Part shown: piece after piece, positions 43,149 through 52,526 of the stretch | Numbering within the stretch: position 1 is the first letter of the stretch | Layout: every line of letters starts with the position of its first letter | NCBI RefSeq assembly: GCF_900156475.1 | Contig: NZ_FTNR01000001.1 | Location: 62,001-126,000, forward strand | Direction of reading: 5' to 3' | Origin: Natronorubrum thiooxidans | GTDB taxonomy: Archaea > Halobacteriota > Halobacteria > Halobacteriales > Natrialbaceae | DNA length: 64,000 nt | Position numbers and translations under genes: made by a program | Notes under the pieces: model-generated | Seen by the model: only the letters and a program-made list of their open reading frames with translations | The model's database searches: none | What the model was told of the DNA's origin: nothing

Positions 43149-46040
43149 TTACGCAGTGTTTGCCGGAACATCGAGTTCCTCGAAGAGGATCGTGAACAGC
43201 TTTCGCTGCACGATCCGGATGTGACGATAGAACGCGGCCGGCGAGATCTCGAGTGTCTCGGCGATAGCTTCGCCCGAGCGCTCCCGTGGCGATTCGAAGT
43301 AGCCGCCGTAGTAGGCCAGTTGGACGACCTCGAGTTGGCGGTCGGTGAGTCGCTCGAGCAGTTCGGCCCGGAGGTCGCGAGTGGTCGTTCGATCGACGCT
43401 GCGTTTTGCGTGGAGGGCGACGTCCGAAAAGGCGTTCGAGACGACGTCGATGCTCGCTCTGGCGTCGACAGTCCGTGGGACGTCGACGACGATCCGCGTC
43501 TGCTCCGGCGTCGCCTCGACGCTGTGTAACACGACGCCGTGGTCTGCAAGCTGCAGCGCCAGAAACGGCGACGAGAGCTCGAGCAGGACCGTTCCGTTCC
43601 CGCCGGGTTCGCCACCGCTGATCACCTGTGCGCGCTCGACGGCAACGAGTTCGGCGGTCGCGTCGACGACGGCGTCCGGATCGGCGTTTTCGACCGTCGC
43701 GAACACCGCAGCACCGTCTTCGTGGAGACGGACACCGCCGTCGAACGACAGGACACAGCCGACCGTCTGTGCAAGCCGGGAAAACACGAAACTGTCGTCG
43801 ACGACGTCGAACTCGATGCGCGTCCGGGAGTCGGTCAACAGCGCCTGTTTGCGTTCGACGGCGGCGATCGCGGCGGCGATCGTCTCACCGAGTTCCGCGA
43901 GGACGGCCCGCGTCACCTCGCCGAACGCGTCGGGCTGGTCGGCGTAGACGGTCAACACGCCGTAGGTGAACTCGTCGTACGCCAGCGGGACACTGGTGAT
44001 CGACTGGTACTCCCGCGCGAGGGCCTCGGAGCGCCAGAGCTCGTCGTGGAGCCGATCGACGACGTTCGAGACGACGGTCACGTCACGAGTCGTTGCCGTG
44101 AGCACTGCCGGCTCGCGTCCCTCCGCAAGCGACAGTGAGACGCTGTCGAGGTAATCCTGTCCGCGTCCCGTCCCGCAGTGTGCGTTCGGGACGAGCCGTT
44201 CGTCCGTCACGTCCACAGCGCCGATCCAGGCGAACGAAAACCGCTCGTCGGAGGTGAGCCGTTCGCAGACGGCCGCTTCGATCTCCTCGCGGGTTTCCGC
44301 CCGGACGAGTGCGGCGTCGATCTCGCGGATGATCTCGTTGATCTGGTTGAGTCGGGTGAGTTCCCGGTTCCGCCGTTTGAGTTCCCTGTCACGTTCACGG
44401 AGCGTTCGCTCCCGTTCGACCCGGTCGAGCGCCGCCGTTGCCGTCGTCGCCACCAGATCGGTCAGCTCTCGAGCGACGTCGTCGAACGCGTCGGACTGCG
44501 ACGAGCCGACGACGAACACGCCGTGGTCGCCGAGCGGGACGAACGCGCCGCTTCTGAGATCGGTCGTCGGATCCGAGAGCACGTCCGCGTCGTGGATATC
44601 CTCGAAAAAGCGAGACTGGCCCTCGACGAAGACCCCGCCTGCGATGCTGTCAGTGGTCGCCCGCCGCTGTGAGAGCGGCCCGTGAAGCCGTTTTAACCCT
44701 GGTGAGATCGCGGCCGGCCGAAGCACGTTCTCGTCGGTATCGAACAGGTGGGCCCCGCTCGCCTCGAGGTCGAGGATCTCGGGGGCGTCTTCGACGACGA
44801 TGTCGGCGATCTCGCGGTCAGTTTCGGCGTAGAGCAGTTTTTGCGTCGTTCGGTGCAGCGCTGTCAGCGCCTCCTCTCGGTGTTTGCGTGTCGTCACGTC
44901 CCGGCAGCTATAGAGGAGCGTGCCGTCCTGAATCGAGACCTCACGGACGTTGATGAGCAGCGTGTGCTCGCGACCCGCCCGATCGGTCGCCGTACACTCG
45001 ATGTTGGTCAACACGCCGTCGGCCTCGAGCACCTCGCGGTCGAACAGGTCCGACCCGAGGAGTTGGTCGATCGTCCCCATCTCGTGGATCTCCTCGTCCG
45101 TGTAGCCGAAAATGAAGTGGACGTTCGGACAGACGTAGGTAAACTCGCCTGCATCGTTCGTGATGAGGACGGTATCGGTCATGTTGTTCAGTGTTACCCG
45201 GTGCAGTTCCTCTGATTCGCGCAGTTCCTGTTCGAGGCGGACGCGCTCGGTGACGTCGCTCGCCCGTGCAAGTAGCGAGCCGACCGTTCCAGAGTCGTTG
45301 TAGACCGGCCGAATGGTCACCTCGAGCGTGTGTGGGTCGGTCGCCTCGCTGTCCTCGTCGGCGATCTGCGCTTGTGTCACTTCCCTGTGGACGACCTCGC
45401 CAGCGGCGGCCCGCTCGAGTGCCGCCTCGAGTACCGTTCGTCCCGCCTCGGCACACCGCCACCATGGGAGGTCGGCAAACGACTGCCCGCGGACAGCAGT
45501 CTCGGTCGCGTTGATCGCCTCGAGGGCGACCGCGTTGGCTCGGCGAACGCGTCCGTCGGGTGCCAGCACCCACGAATACGTCTCCGGATCATCGAAAACC
45601 GCACTGAACTGGCGCGACTGTGCGCGCCGTTCTCGTCGCTCCCGCCCTGTCTCGAGTGCGCGCTCGAGCGCTGCAATCAGGTCTGTGGCGCGTCGATCTT
45701 CGGGGACGTACTCCGTTACGCCCGCCGCGATCGCTGCACTCGCGAGCGTTTCGTCGCCATCACTGGGGGCGAGCACGACCGGACACTCCGGCTCGCGCTC
45801 GCGAACTCGCTCGAGGAGGTCGAGGCCGCGTGCGTCCGGGAGCTGGTGGAGCGACAAGATACAGTCGACTGGCCGGGCTGCGAGGATCTCGAGCGCCGTC
45901 TCGACGGTTGACGCCGTAAGCAGTTCGGCGTCGAATTCGCGCTCGGCGACAGTCGAGACTGGGTCGCCATCTTCGGCTGGGATCGTCTCGTCGGCGACGA
46001 CGAGGAGATGGGTGTCGTCGACGGTCCGTGCGGAAGCCAT
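43149..46040 (-). CDS. Large Bat-like sensor/regulator (receiver, PAS, GAF, HTH-10)
   Basis: A 963-residue regulator. It has an N-terminal receiver-like domain (~10-125), PAS domains (~140-390), GAF-like domains (~395-720), a bacterioopsin-activator N-terminal module and an HTH-10 at the C-terminus (LTDRQLEVVQLAYYGGYFESP, then GEAIAETLEISPAAFYRHI). The receiver reads DCILSLHQLPD where the phosphoacceptor Asp normally follows the Ser, so Leu replaces it, and the late Lys is absent. It probably senses redox or light and controls transcription. A second Bat-like gene lies at 48947. Confidence 0.88.
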   Translation of the reverse strand: MASARTVDDTHLLVVADETIPAEDGDPVSTVAEREFDAELLTASTVETALEILAARPVDCILSLHQLPDARGLDLLERVREREPECPVVLAPSDGDETLASAAIAAGVTEYVPEDRRATDLIAALERALETGRERRERRAQSRQFSAVFDDPETYSWVLAPDGRVRRANAVALEAINATETAVRGQSFADLPWWRCAEAGRTVLEAALERAAAGEVVHREVTQAQIADEDSEATDPHTLEVTIRPVYNDSGTVGSLLARASDVTERVRLEQELRESEELHRVTLNNMTDTVLITNDAGEFTYVCPNVHFIFGYTDEEIHEMGTIDQLLGSDLFDREVLEADGVLTNIECTATDRAGREHTLLINVREVSIQDGTLLYSCRDVTTRKHREEALTALHRTTQKLLYAETDREIADIVVEDAPEILDLEASGAHLFDTDENVLRPAAISPGLKRLHGPLSQRRATTDSIAGGVFVEGQSRFFEDIHDADVLSDPTTDLRSGAFVPLGDHGVFVVGSSQSDAFDDVARELTDLVATTATAALDRVERERTLRERDRELKRRNRELTRLNQINEIIREIDAALVRAETREEIEAAVCERLTSDERFSFAWIGAVDVTDERLVPNAHCGTGRGQDYLDSVSLSLAEGREPAVLTATTRDVTVVSNVVDRLHDELWRSEALAREYQSITSVPLAYDEFTYGVLTVYADQPDAFGEVTRAVLAELGETIAAAIAAVERKQALLTDSRTRIEFDVVDDSFVFSRLAQTVGCVLSFDGGVRLHEDGAAVFATVENADPDAVVDATAELVAVERAQVISGGEPGGNGTVLLELSSPFLALQLADHGVVLHSVEATPEQTRIVVDVPRTVDARASIDVVSNAFSDVALHAKRSVDRTTTRDLRAELLERLTDRQLEVVQLAYYGGYFESPRERSGEAIAETLEISPAAFYRHIRIVQRKLFTILFEELDVPANTA

Positions 46041-46202
46041 TCGTGGTCACTCGCATTCGATAGTGATAGAATCCATCGGTTTTCCTCGCAGTTGGGACCG
46101 CCGTGAATCTCTCGAGGCGGCTGGATCACTCTCTCGACGGCGGATCGGTCGAGTCAAAATGGTCGTGCCCGTCCGCGCGCTGCGCTCGTGGACTGGTCTG
46201 CG

Positions 46203-46622
46203 CTACTCTGCGTCGAAATCGAGCGCGACCGAGTTGATACAGTAGCGTTTTCCGGTGGGATCGGGCCCGTCATCGAAGACGTGACCGAGGTGGCCGCCGC
46301 AGTTGCCACACAGGACCTCGGTCCGGCGCATGCCGTTACTGGTGTCGAGTCTGGTTTCGATGCGATCGTCGTCGGTATCGTAGAAACTGGGCCAACCACA
46401 GCCGGACTCGAACTTCGTCTCGGAGTCGAACAGTTCAGCACCACAGCCGGCACAGACGTAGCTCCCGTCGGCGTTGTGATCGACGAACTCGCCGCTAAAG
46501 GGTGGTTCGGTCCCGGCTTCCCGGAGGATACGGTACTCCTCATCGCTCAGTTCGGACCGCCACTCGCTGTCGGTCGGGGATTGGTCGGCGTCGGACCCGT
46601 GATCGTCCGTTTCGTGTGCCAT
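46203..46622 (-). CDS. msrB: Peptide methionine (R)-S-oxide reductase
   Basis: A 139-residue MsrB that repairs oxidised methionine. Zinc knuckles CAGC and CGNC are present, and RTEVLCGNCGGHLGHVFDDGP and RYCINSVALDFD match the family, with catalytic Cys in RYCIN and the resolving position elsewhere. The N-terminal 25 residues are disordered and acidic. The ATG at 46622 precedes the conserved WRSELSDEEYRILRE. Confidence 0.95.
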   Translation of the reverse strand: MAHETDDHGSDADQSPTDSEWRSELSDEEYRILREAGTEPPFSGEFVDHNADGSYVCAGCGAELFDSETKFESGCGWPSFYDTDDDRIETRLDTSNGMRRTEVLCGNCGGHLGHVFDDGPDPTGKRYCINSVALDFDAE

Positions 46623-46674
46623 GTGGGGGTGTTAGTGGCGAGACACCAAAGAGTCTGTCTGCGTCGCGTCACCG

Positions 46675-46863
46675 TTATCGACTCGTGATCACGTCTGTGC
46701 TGCCACATTCCGGACACTGTGTCATTCGTCCCAGTTTCGGGACCTCGATCCGTCCCCATGCGTCGTCACCGCCGGGGGCTTCGAATCCGCAGTTGCGACA
46801 TCGTGACTGGCCGAGACTGACTGATTCGGTCACCATACACCGATATATGTCAGTCAGTCCCAT
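46675..46863 (-). CDS. Small two-CxxC zinc-ribbon protein
   Basis: A protein of up to 62 residues with CRNC and CPEC pairs 27 residues apart, as in a zinc ribbon (SRCRNCGFEAPGG ... MTQCPECGSTDVITSR). The true start may be the in-frame ATG at 46836 (MVTESVSLGQ), which would give 53 residues; a clear box A is missing for both. It lies 52 bases from msrB and 46 bases from the next gene, all minus strand. Confidence 0.7.
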   Translation of the reverse strand: MGLTDIYRCMVTESVSLGQSRCRNCGFEAPGGDDAWGRIEVPKLGRMTQCPECGSTDVITSR

Positions 46864-46909
46864 AGGTGTTGTTCACGCTGTTCGTGAGTCTCACAGCGAG
46901 TGACAGACG

Positions 46910-47488
46910 TCAATCGGAACGAGACGACGGTGGTTCGATACGACCCCGGCCGTAGCTGGTCGTCCGGTCGCTCGGCCGGTCGACGATCACCTCATCGTTT
47001 CGATGCTCGTCGTCGACGGGTACCGATGGGTCCGTCTCGTCGTCGATGAGCGCATCGATCCGGTCAAAGACGCCGATCATGTCCTCGCCGTCGTGGCAGG
47101 GAGCCACGTGGAGGAGTTCGTCATCCTCGTCGAACTCCGCAAGGGCAACCGTCGGCAGCCGCCACACGTCGTAACACTCGCCCGTAATCGAAGAGTCGAT
47201 GTGAGTCTCTCGAAAGAACGGCTCGAGCGATCGACTGGTGCGAGCCGCCCACGATTCGAACGCCTCGAGTCGCGTTTCGATCCGCTGGAGGTGTGGAATC
47301 CGCGTCGCGTGGTCCGTCTGTTCGACCTCCTTGCCCCAGACGCCAATCTCGACCGACTCGACCGGCGCGTTCGACTCGAGGTCGTCGAGTCGCTCCAGGG
47401 CGCGTTCCTGGGTCGGACCCGTGCTCATTGGGGTGAACGAACGGATCCATAGCTCGACCGTCTTCGGAGTGGTGGTGTGGTGTGACAC
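46910..47488 (-). CDS. Conserved haloarchaeal protein, possible HTH-family
   Basis: A 192-residue protein. The first part KTVELWIRSFTP and ERLDDLESNAPVESVEIGVWGKEVE form the conserved region, followed by ELLHVAPCHDGED and a disordered tail. Related haloarchaeal proteins are often annotated 'HTH domain protein', but I cannot point to a clear HTH. It is upstream of the zinc-ribbon and msrB genes and may share their transcript. Confidence 0.65.
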   Translation of the reverse strand: MSHHTTTPKTVELWIRSFTPMSTGPTQERALERLDDLESNAPVESVEIGVWGKEVEQTDHATRIPHLQRIETRLEAFESWAARTSRSLEPFFRETHIDSSITGECYDVWRLPTVALAEFDEDDELLHVAPCHDGEDMIGVFDRIDALIDDETDPSVPVDDEHRNDEVIVDRPSDRTTSYGRGRIEPPSSRSD

Positions 47489-47766
47489 GCTGATCTCTTT
47501 CGAGGGTGTCTACGGATGTGCACAAAAGTGTTGGTCAAGCTATCATTTCGCCTGACCTATCGCCTTGGACGGCCTGTGGCGACTATCGGTCTGTGGTGGG
47601 TGTCCCGACGGAGCGAGACATCCGTTCGCTGATCGATGGCCACTGTCGCTGAGCCAATCGAGGGTGTCCTCCGCGATATCGCGTCGAATGTCAGACCGAA
47701 CGGTTGTTTTTCACGATGGTCATATGAAGGTGAACGCATTCACCGCTCGAGTCTCATCACCGGGGT

Positions 47767-48837
47767 ATGTATCGAAGACGAGCGCTGTCCGCTGTTGGCG
47801 GATCGGTCGCCACACTCTCACTCGCTGGCTGTCTGGGCGATGACGACGATGGCTCGAGTCAGGGGACAAATACCGAGGAGGAAACGGAGAACGAGGAGGA
47901 GACAGACACTGATACCGACGATGGAAACGCGGAGACGGAGAGCGAGGAGGAGACGACCGGACAGACGGTAGACGAATCGGCGGAACTGATCGCAACAGCC
48001 GATGAGACACTCGACGAGGCCGTCGACGAATTCGAGGCGGCACTCGACGACACCGACGATCCACTGGGCGAGCGTTCGAACGCAATTGAAACGCGGCCGA
48101 TCGAAGCCCGGATCGACGACGCCGAGACCAATCTGGCGGCTGCACGAGACGGGGCGACCGACGACCAACTCGAGACGATCGCGGCGCTCGAGGATGTCGT
48201 CGAGTTCCTCCGTGACTTCGTGGCTGTTTTCTCGGCGTTCGGCGACGCGATGGATGAGTTCGAGGTCTGGGAGCAGTATCTGGATCAAGAGCGGTGGGAA
48301 GACGCGGTCCGAGTGGCCGAGCGAGCGGAATCATATAACGACGACGCGATGGATAGCATGACGGTCGCACGGTCGACGTTCGACGATATCGAGACTGATG
48401 CGCTCAAAGACGTCGACGAGATTGACCGTGTCGAACTGGAGGTCACACTCGAGGAACTCGAGGACATGCTCACCGTCCTGGACGTGTTCTTCACTGGTGG
48501 GCGACAGTTTGCCGAAGCCATGATCCCCTTCGATGATGCGATCACCGCACTCGAGGCGGAACGGTTCCAGACTGCCGCTTCCGAGTTCTCGGCAGCCGAT
48601 GCTGCGTTCACGAAGGCGTACCATACGTTCACCGACGCTGAAGACGACGCGCCGGCTGAGTTCCGAAGCGATCTGATCGACATGTCCTGTGAACTCGATG
48701 CGCTGAGCGATGCCGCGGCGTACTACGCGCTCGGTGCGTCCGAGTACGCAGACGGAAACTACTCGCGTGGGGACGAGTACTTCGCCGACGGCGAAGCCGC
48801 CGCAGAGCGGTGTAATCGCTCCGACGTCGCGCTCTGA
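47767..48837 (+). CDS. Tat lipoprotein with coiled helical domain
   Basis: A 356-residue secreted protein. The twin-arginine head MYRRRALSAVGG and lipobox LAGC (Cys22) predict Tat export and lipid anchoring, the main route for haloarchaeal lipoproteins. A Glu/Thr/Asp-rich linker (~25-70) precedes a long alpha-helical region with repeats of the form ETADEALDEAVDEFE. No enzymatic motif. It lies upstream of the second Bat-like regulator. Confidence 0.85.
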   Translation: MYRRRALSAVGGSVATLSLAGCLGDDDDGSSQGTNTEEETENEEETDTDTDDGNAETESEEETTGQTVDESAELIATADETLDEAVDEFEAALDDTDDPLGERSNAIETRPIEARIDDAETNLAAARDGATDDQLETIAALEDVVEFLRDFVAVFSAFGDAMDEFEVWEQYLDQERWEDAVRVAERAESYNDDAMDSMTVARSTFDDIETDALKDVDEIDRVELEVTLEELEDMLTVLDVFFTGGRQFAEAMIPFDDAITALEAERFQTAASEFSAADAAFTKAYHTFTDAEDDAPAEFRSDLIDMSCELDALSDAAAYYALGASEYADGNYSRGDEYFADGEAAAERCNRSDVAL

Positions 48838-48946
48838 GGTCGCGACGGCTCCGTCGACCGCAGGTCGATGCCCGTGAGCGGTCACCGTGACTGACCGTCG
48901 AATCACCCCGAGTTCGTTATGAGGGTCAAGCGCAAATCACCAGTCG

Positions 48947-50593
48947 ATGGACCACCGGCACGAACTCGCCGAAGCGACACTCGAGACGCTGCCGCTCACT
49001 GTTGCCGTCATCGATGCCGATGGCGAGATCCTGCTGACGAATCAGTCCTGGCGAGCGTTCGGCTCGGACGACCACCCGACGGATCACCTCGGCGTCGACT
49101 ACATCGCGACTGCCGCGATGGACGACGACGACCACGCCAGACGCGCCATCGACGGCCTCGAGGCCGTCATCGACGGCGAGCAGGAGACGTTTTCGATGGA
49201 GTACCCTTGCCACACGCCCGAACAAAAGCAGTGGTTCCTGATGCGGGCCAACCGGTTTACCGTCGATGGCGACGTCCGTGTCTCGGTCGTTCACCTCGAG
49301 ATCACCGACCGCAAGCTGGCAGAACTCGCCGTCGAGGAGACGACCGCGGAACTCCGCGAGGAACATCAAGCACTCGAGCACGTCCTCGAGCGTGTCGACG
49401 GGCTGCTTCGGGACGTCATCGACGCTGCCGTCGGCGCGGCCACACGCGACGAGATCGAACGGGGCGTGTGTACACGGCTCATCGAAACCGATCCCTACGT
49501 TCTCGCCTGGATCGGCCGAACCGACGTCACGAACAACCGCCTCGCGCCCCGCGAGTGGGCGAGCACGGATGACGTCCCGCTCGAGGATGGCGACCTCGTC
49601 CTCGGCTCGGACGACAGCCATCCGGCCGTCGAGGCACTCGAGACAGGGGAGCCACAGGTTATTCACGACCTCGAGACGTTCGCGGAGGCGGACCACTGGT
49701 GGCCAGCAGGCGCTGGCACGGCGTTTCAGTCGGTCGCGGCATTCCCGTTGACCTACGGCGACGTCACGTACGGCGTGCTCGTTCTCTTTGCCTCGGAGCC
49801 GAACGCCTTCGGCGAACGGGAGCGACTCGTCCTCGAGTCACTCGCGGAGACGATCGCAACCGCGATGAACGCGATCGAGGCCCGACAGATGCTCGCAAGC
49901 GATACCGTTGTCGAACTCGAGGTCGCGGTCGAAGACCCCTCGCTGTTCGTGACGATCCTTGCCGACGACCTCGAGGCGACGATCACCTATCGGGGACTGA
50001 CCTACGACAAGGATGGGGAACCGGTCGCGTTTTTCCACGCCGATCGCGCTCTCGAGAGCGTCCCCGAGGCGACCACGATCGACGGCGTGACCGACGTGAC
50101 GATCCTGTCGGCATCCGACGACGGAACGCTCCTCGAGGTCGCCGTTCGCGACAGCGTCGTGACGGCGCTGTCCGAACACGGGGCATCGATCCGCCGCTTC
50201 GACGCCAGTGTCTCGGCAGGGCATACGAACCACTCGACGGCCACCGGTGCGGTGGTCGCTGATCTCACCATCGACCTTCCGAACGGCCAGTCCGCCAGGT
50301 CGGCGTATGACCTGCTCGAGGGTCGCTATGACACCGTTGAACTGATTCGCTACCACGAGACGGACCACCCCACTGAGACGCCACAGAACCTGATGGGGCG
50401 GCTGGAATCGTCGCTGACCGACCGCCAACTCACCGCGCTCCGGACGGCCTACTACGCCGATTACTTCGAGTGGCCACGGAACGTCTCGGGCGAGGATCTC
50501 GCCCAGTCGATGGATATCTCTCGCTCGACGTTTCACCAGCACCTCCGAACCGCCCAGCGAAAGTTCCTCGACGAACTGTTTGCTGGCGACTGA
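48947..50593 (+). CDS. Bat-like regulator (PAS, GAF, HTH-10)
   Basis: A 548-residue protein. An N-terminal PAS (~10-125), GAF-like domain (~160-310), bacterioopsin-activator module (~320-460) and C-terminal HTH-10 (LTDRQLTALRTAYYADYFEWP and EDLAQSMDISRSTFHQHLRT) follow the order of Bat. No receiver domain is present. Bat in Halobacterium activates bop and crtB1 under low oxygen and light. The gene ends 253 bases before crtB, whose promoter carries a UAS match, so crtB is a likely target. A TATA-like gttatg lies about 30 bases upstream of the start. Confidence 0.88.
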   Translation: MDHRHELAEATLETLPLTVAVIDADGEILLTNQSWRAFGSDDHPTDHLGVDYIATAAMDDDDHARRAIDGLEAVIDGEQETFSMEYPCHTPEQKQWFLMRANRFTVDGDVRVSVVHLEITDRKLAELAVEETTAELREEHQALEHVLERVDGLLRDVIDAAVGAATRDEIERGVCTRLIETDPYVLAWIGRTDVTNNRLAPREWASTDDVPLEDGDLVLGSDDSHPAVEALETGEPQVIHDLETFAEADHWWPAGAGTAFQSVAAFPLTYGDVTYGVLVLFASEPNAFGERERLVLESLAETIATAMNAIEARQMLASDTVVELEVAVEDPSLFVTILADDLEATITYRGLTYDKDGEPVAFFHADRALESVPEATTIDGVTDVTILSASDDGTLLEVAVRDSVVTALSEHGASIRRFDASVSAGHTNHSTATGAVVADLTIDLPNGQSARSAYDLLEGRYDTVELIRYHETDHPTETPQNLMGRLESSLTDRQLTALRTAYYADYFEWPRNVSGEDLAQSMDISRSTFHQHLRTAQRKFLDELFAGD

Positions 50594-50761
50594 GTCGATC
50601 TGTAGTCGGTCGACAGGAGCCGTTCTGGCGGGCCAATTTCGATTTGCTCCCGTAATCGCGTTTGTCCACCGTCTTTGACGACCGAACACCGGTCTCTCGA
50701 TGACTCACAGCCGTCTGTGGCTGTCTGCGTGAATTCATTCAGCCTGTAGCAACAGTCACAA

Positions 50762-50776
50762 ACCCCACTAGTGAGG
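50762..50776 (+). promoter_or_regulatory. Bat-type UAS upstream of crtB
   Basis: ACCCCACTAGTGAGG matches the Halobacterium bop UAS consensus, as I recall it (ACCcnactagTTnGG), at every specified position except one (second T is G). It lies seven bases before the crtB TATA, the same relation as at bop. Confidence 0.7.
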
Positions 50777-50782
50777 GGGAGG

Positions 50783-50807
50783 TATTTTATACGTATCTGT
50801 CGTATAA
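50783..50807 (+). promoter_or_regulatory. crtB box A and overlapping inverted repeat
   Basis: tattttata (50783-50791) is the TATA element. TTATACG (50787-50793) and CGTATAA (50801-50807) form a perfect inverted repeat with a 7-base gap overlapping the TATA. A regulator bound here would block or aid TBP. Transcription would begin near 50815, giving a ~30-base leader. Confidence 0.65.
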
Positions 50808-50845
50808 ACGTCATCCCACCGCGGCCAGCGGGCACGAGGCTGAGA

Positions 50846-51796
50846 ATGCAACAGGAACACATCAACGCAGGCAAGTCGATCCAGAAGCAGACCGGGAAGA
50901 CGTTCTATCTCGCAACCAGATTCCTCCCGAAACGGGTTCGCCACGCCACGCACGTCCTCTATGCGTTCTTCCGGATCGCCGACGAGATCGTTGACGATGC
51001 AGCCGGCGTCCCCCCCGACCAACAACGGGCCGAACTCGAGTCGCTTCGCAAACAGGCCCTCGGCGAGACCGAACCGGACGGCCCGGTTCTCGTTGCGTTT
51101 AACGAACTCCGACAGGAGTACGACATCACTGCCGCCGAAATCAACGTCTTCATCGACGCGATGCAGTCGGATATCGACACCGACCGCTACGAGACGTATG
51201 CCGACCTCGAGTCGTATATGCGCGGCTCGGCCGCTGCTGTCGGCGTGATGATGACCGCGATCATGGACCCCGAAGACCGGGAGACGGCACTTCCACACGC
51301 CGTCAAACTCGGCGAAGCGTTCCAGATGTCCAACTTCCTGCGAGACGTTCGCGAGGACATCATCGAACGCGACCGGATCTACCTGCCACAAAAAACGCTT
51401 CGCACACACGGCGTCTCAGCCGAGCAGATCGAACGCCTCGAGTACTCTGAGTCGTTCGGACGGGCCATGGCTGCAGAGCTCAAGCGAACGGAGGACCTCT
51501 ACCGAGAGGGCGTCGCCGGCATCCGGTATCTCCCCGAAGACTGCCAACTCCCCGTCTTACTCGCAGCCGTCCTCTATGCGGAACATCATACCATCATCCG
51601 CAATCAGCAGTACGACGTCTTGAGTACCGAGCCGTCGCTCTCGACGGCCCGAAAGCTGTGGTGTCTCGCCAAGACCCGCTGGCATTGGCACTGGAACCGC
51701 GATCCCGAGGCCGTCTTCCAGCGAGTGTCTGCCGTGCCCGCCCTCGAGACGGATCGAAGCGAACCCGGACACGGCGGTCGCGTGCCGACACAGTAA
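50846..51796 (+). CDS. crtB: Phytoene synthase
   Basis: A 316-residue head-to-head prenyltransferase that joins two geranylgeranyl-PP into phytoene, the first step to bacterioruberin and retinal. Both Asp-rich motifs are present: ADEIVDD (near residue 46) and NFLRDVREDIIERDR (near residue 172), and the middle has SYMRGSAAAVGVMM. The start at 50846 is the family N-terminus (MQQEHINAGKSIQ). The upstream TATA and UAS tie it to the adjacent Bat-like gene. The C-terminus is extended and disordered. Confidence 0.94.
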   Translation: MQQEHINAGKSIQKQTGKTFYLATRFLPKRVRHATHVLYAFFRIADEIVDDAAGVPPDQQRAELESLRKQALGETEPDGPVLVAFNELRQEYDITAAEINVFIDAMQSDIDTDRYETYADLESYMRGSAAAVGVMMTAIMDPEDRETALPHAVKLGEAFQMSNFLRDVREDIIERDRIYLPQKTLRTHGVSAEQIERLEYSESFGRAMAAELKRTEDLYREGVAGIRYLPEDCQLPVLLAAVLYAEHHTIIRNQQYDVLSTEPSLSTARKLWCLAKTRWHWHWNRDPEAVFQRVSAVPALETDRSEPGHGGRVPTQ

Positions 51797-51845
51797 CGGT
51801 CTCTGCCGTGTCGTTTCTCACGACCGTTATTGCGTGTGAGAAACG

Positions 51846-51851
51846 CTTATG
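51846..51851 (+). promoter_or_regulatory. Box A that fixes the Tat-lipoprotein start
   Basis: cttatg is centred about 30 bases before the ATG at 51878 and only about 15 before the alternative ATG at 51863. It therefore supports the 51878 start. Confidence 0.55.
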
Positions 51852-51877
51852 CCCGTCCGTCCATGCGTTCGACTCGA

Positions 51878-52462
51878 ATGACGACCGGTTACGACCGCCG
51901 CCGATTTCTCCAACTCGCGGGTACTGGCGCTGGCGCTTCACTCGCCGGCTGTACCGACCTCGAACTGCTCAACAGCGACGATGAAGCCGACTTGCTCACT
52001 GTCGCTGTCGGCCCGAGCCAAGACGAGGTCGATGAACTGATCGACGACTTCGAATCCGGTGAGATCGATCGCACAACGGCCCAACAGCGCGAACAGGAAC
52101 TGTTCGAAGACGCTATTTCGACGTTCGAGAGTCGGGCCGAAGACAACCCCGATCTGACGATCGAGGAGTCGACCGAACAGATCGGGCTCTTTCGAGTCGA
52201 TGCCGATGGCGCGCTTCTCATCGACGTGCTCAGAGACGGCGAAGTGAACTCGATCCACACGGCCAGCGCGTACGATCAGTTCCTCGAGCGACAGCAACAA
52301 CAGCCAGCACCGCCGACAGAACCACCGGAGGACGAGACAGAAGACGACGAGTCCAGCGAGGCCGATGACGGCGAAACGAGCGATGACGCTGATGACGCCG
52401 ACGAATCCGGTGCCGACGCGGGCGACGAAGACGGGACTGGCGAGACATCCGACGACCAGTAA
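51878..52462 (+). CDS. Tat lipoprotein with acidic C-terminal tail
   Basis: A 194-residue secreted protein. The Tat motif YDRRRFLQLAG and lipobox SLAGC (Cys at ~25) predict export by Tat and lipid anchoring. A helical middle (ELIDDFESGEIDRTTAQQREQELFEDA) is followed by a Gln-rich linker and a C-terminal ~60-residue tail made almost wholly of Glu, Asp, Ser and Gly. No enzymatic motif. It is the second Tat lipoprotein of the window and lies directly after crtB. Confidence 0.82.
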   Translation: MTTGYDRRRFLQLAGTGAGASLAGCTDLELLNSDDEADLLTVAVGPSQDEVDELIDDFESGEIDRTTAQQREQELFEDAISTFESRAEDNPDLTIEESTEQIGLFRVDADGALLIDVLRDGEVNSIHTASAYDQFLERQQQQPAPPTEPPEDETEDDESSEADDGETSDDADDADESGADAGDEDGTGETSDDQ

Positions 52463-52526
52463 TCTGCGCGAGCGCTGGCTCCGGTCGTCGAAGCCGACTG
52501 GCCGGGCACACCACGGGTCTCGTTCG

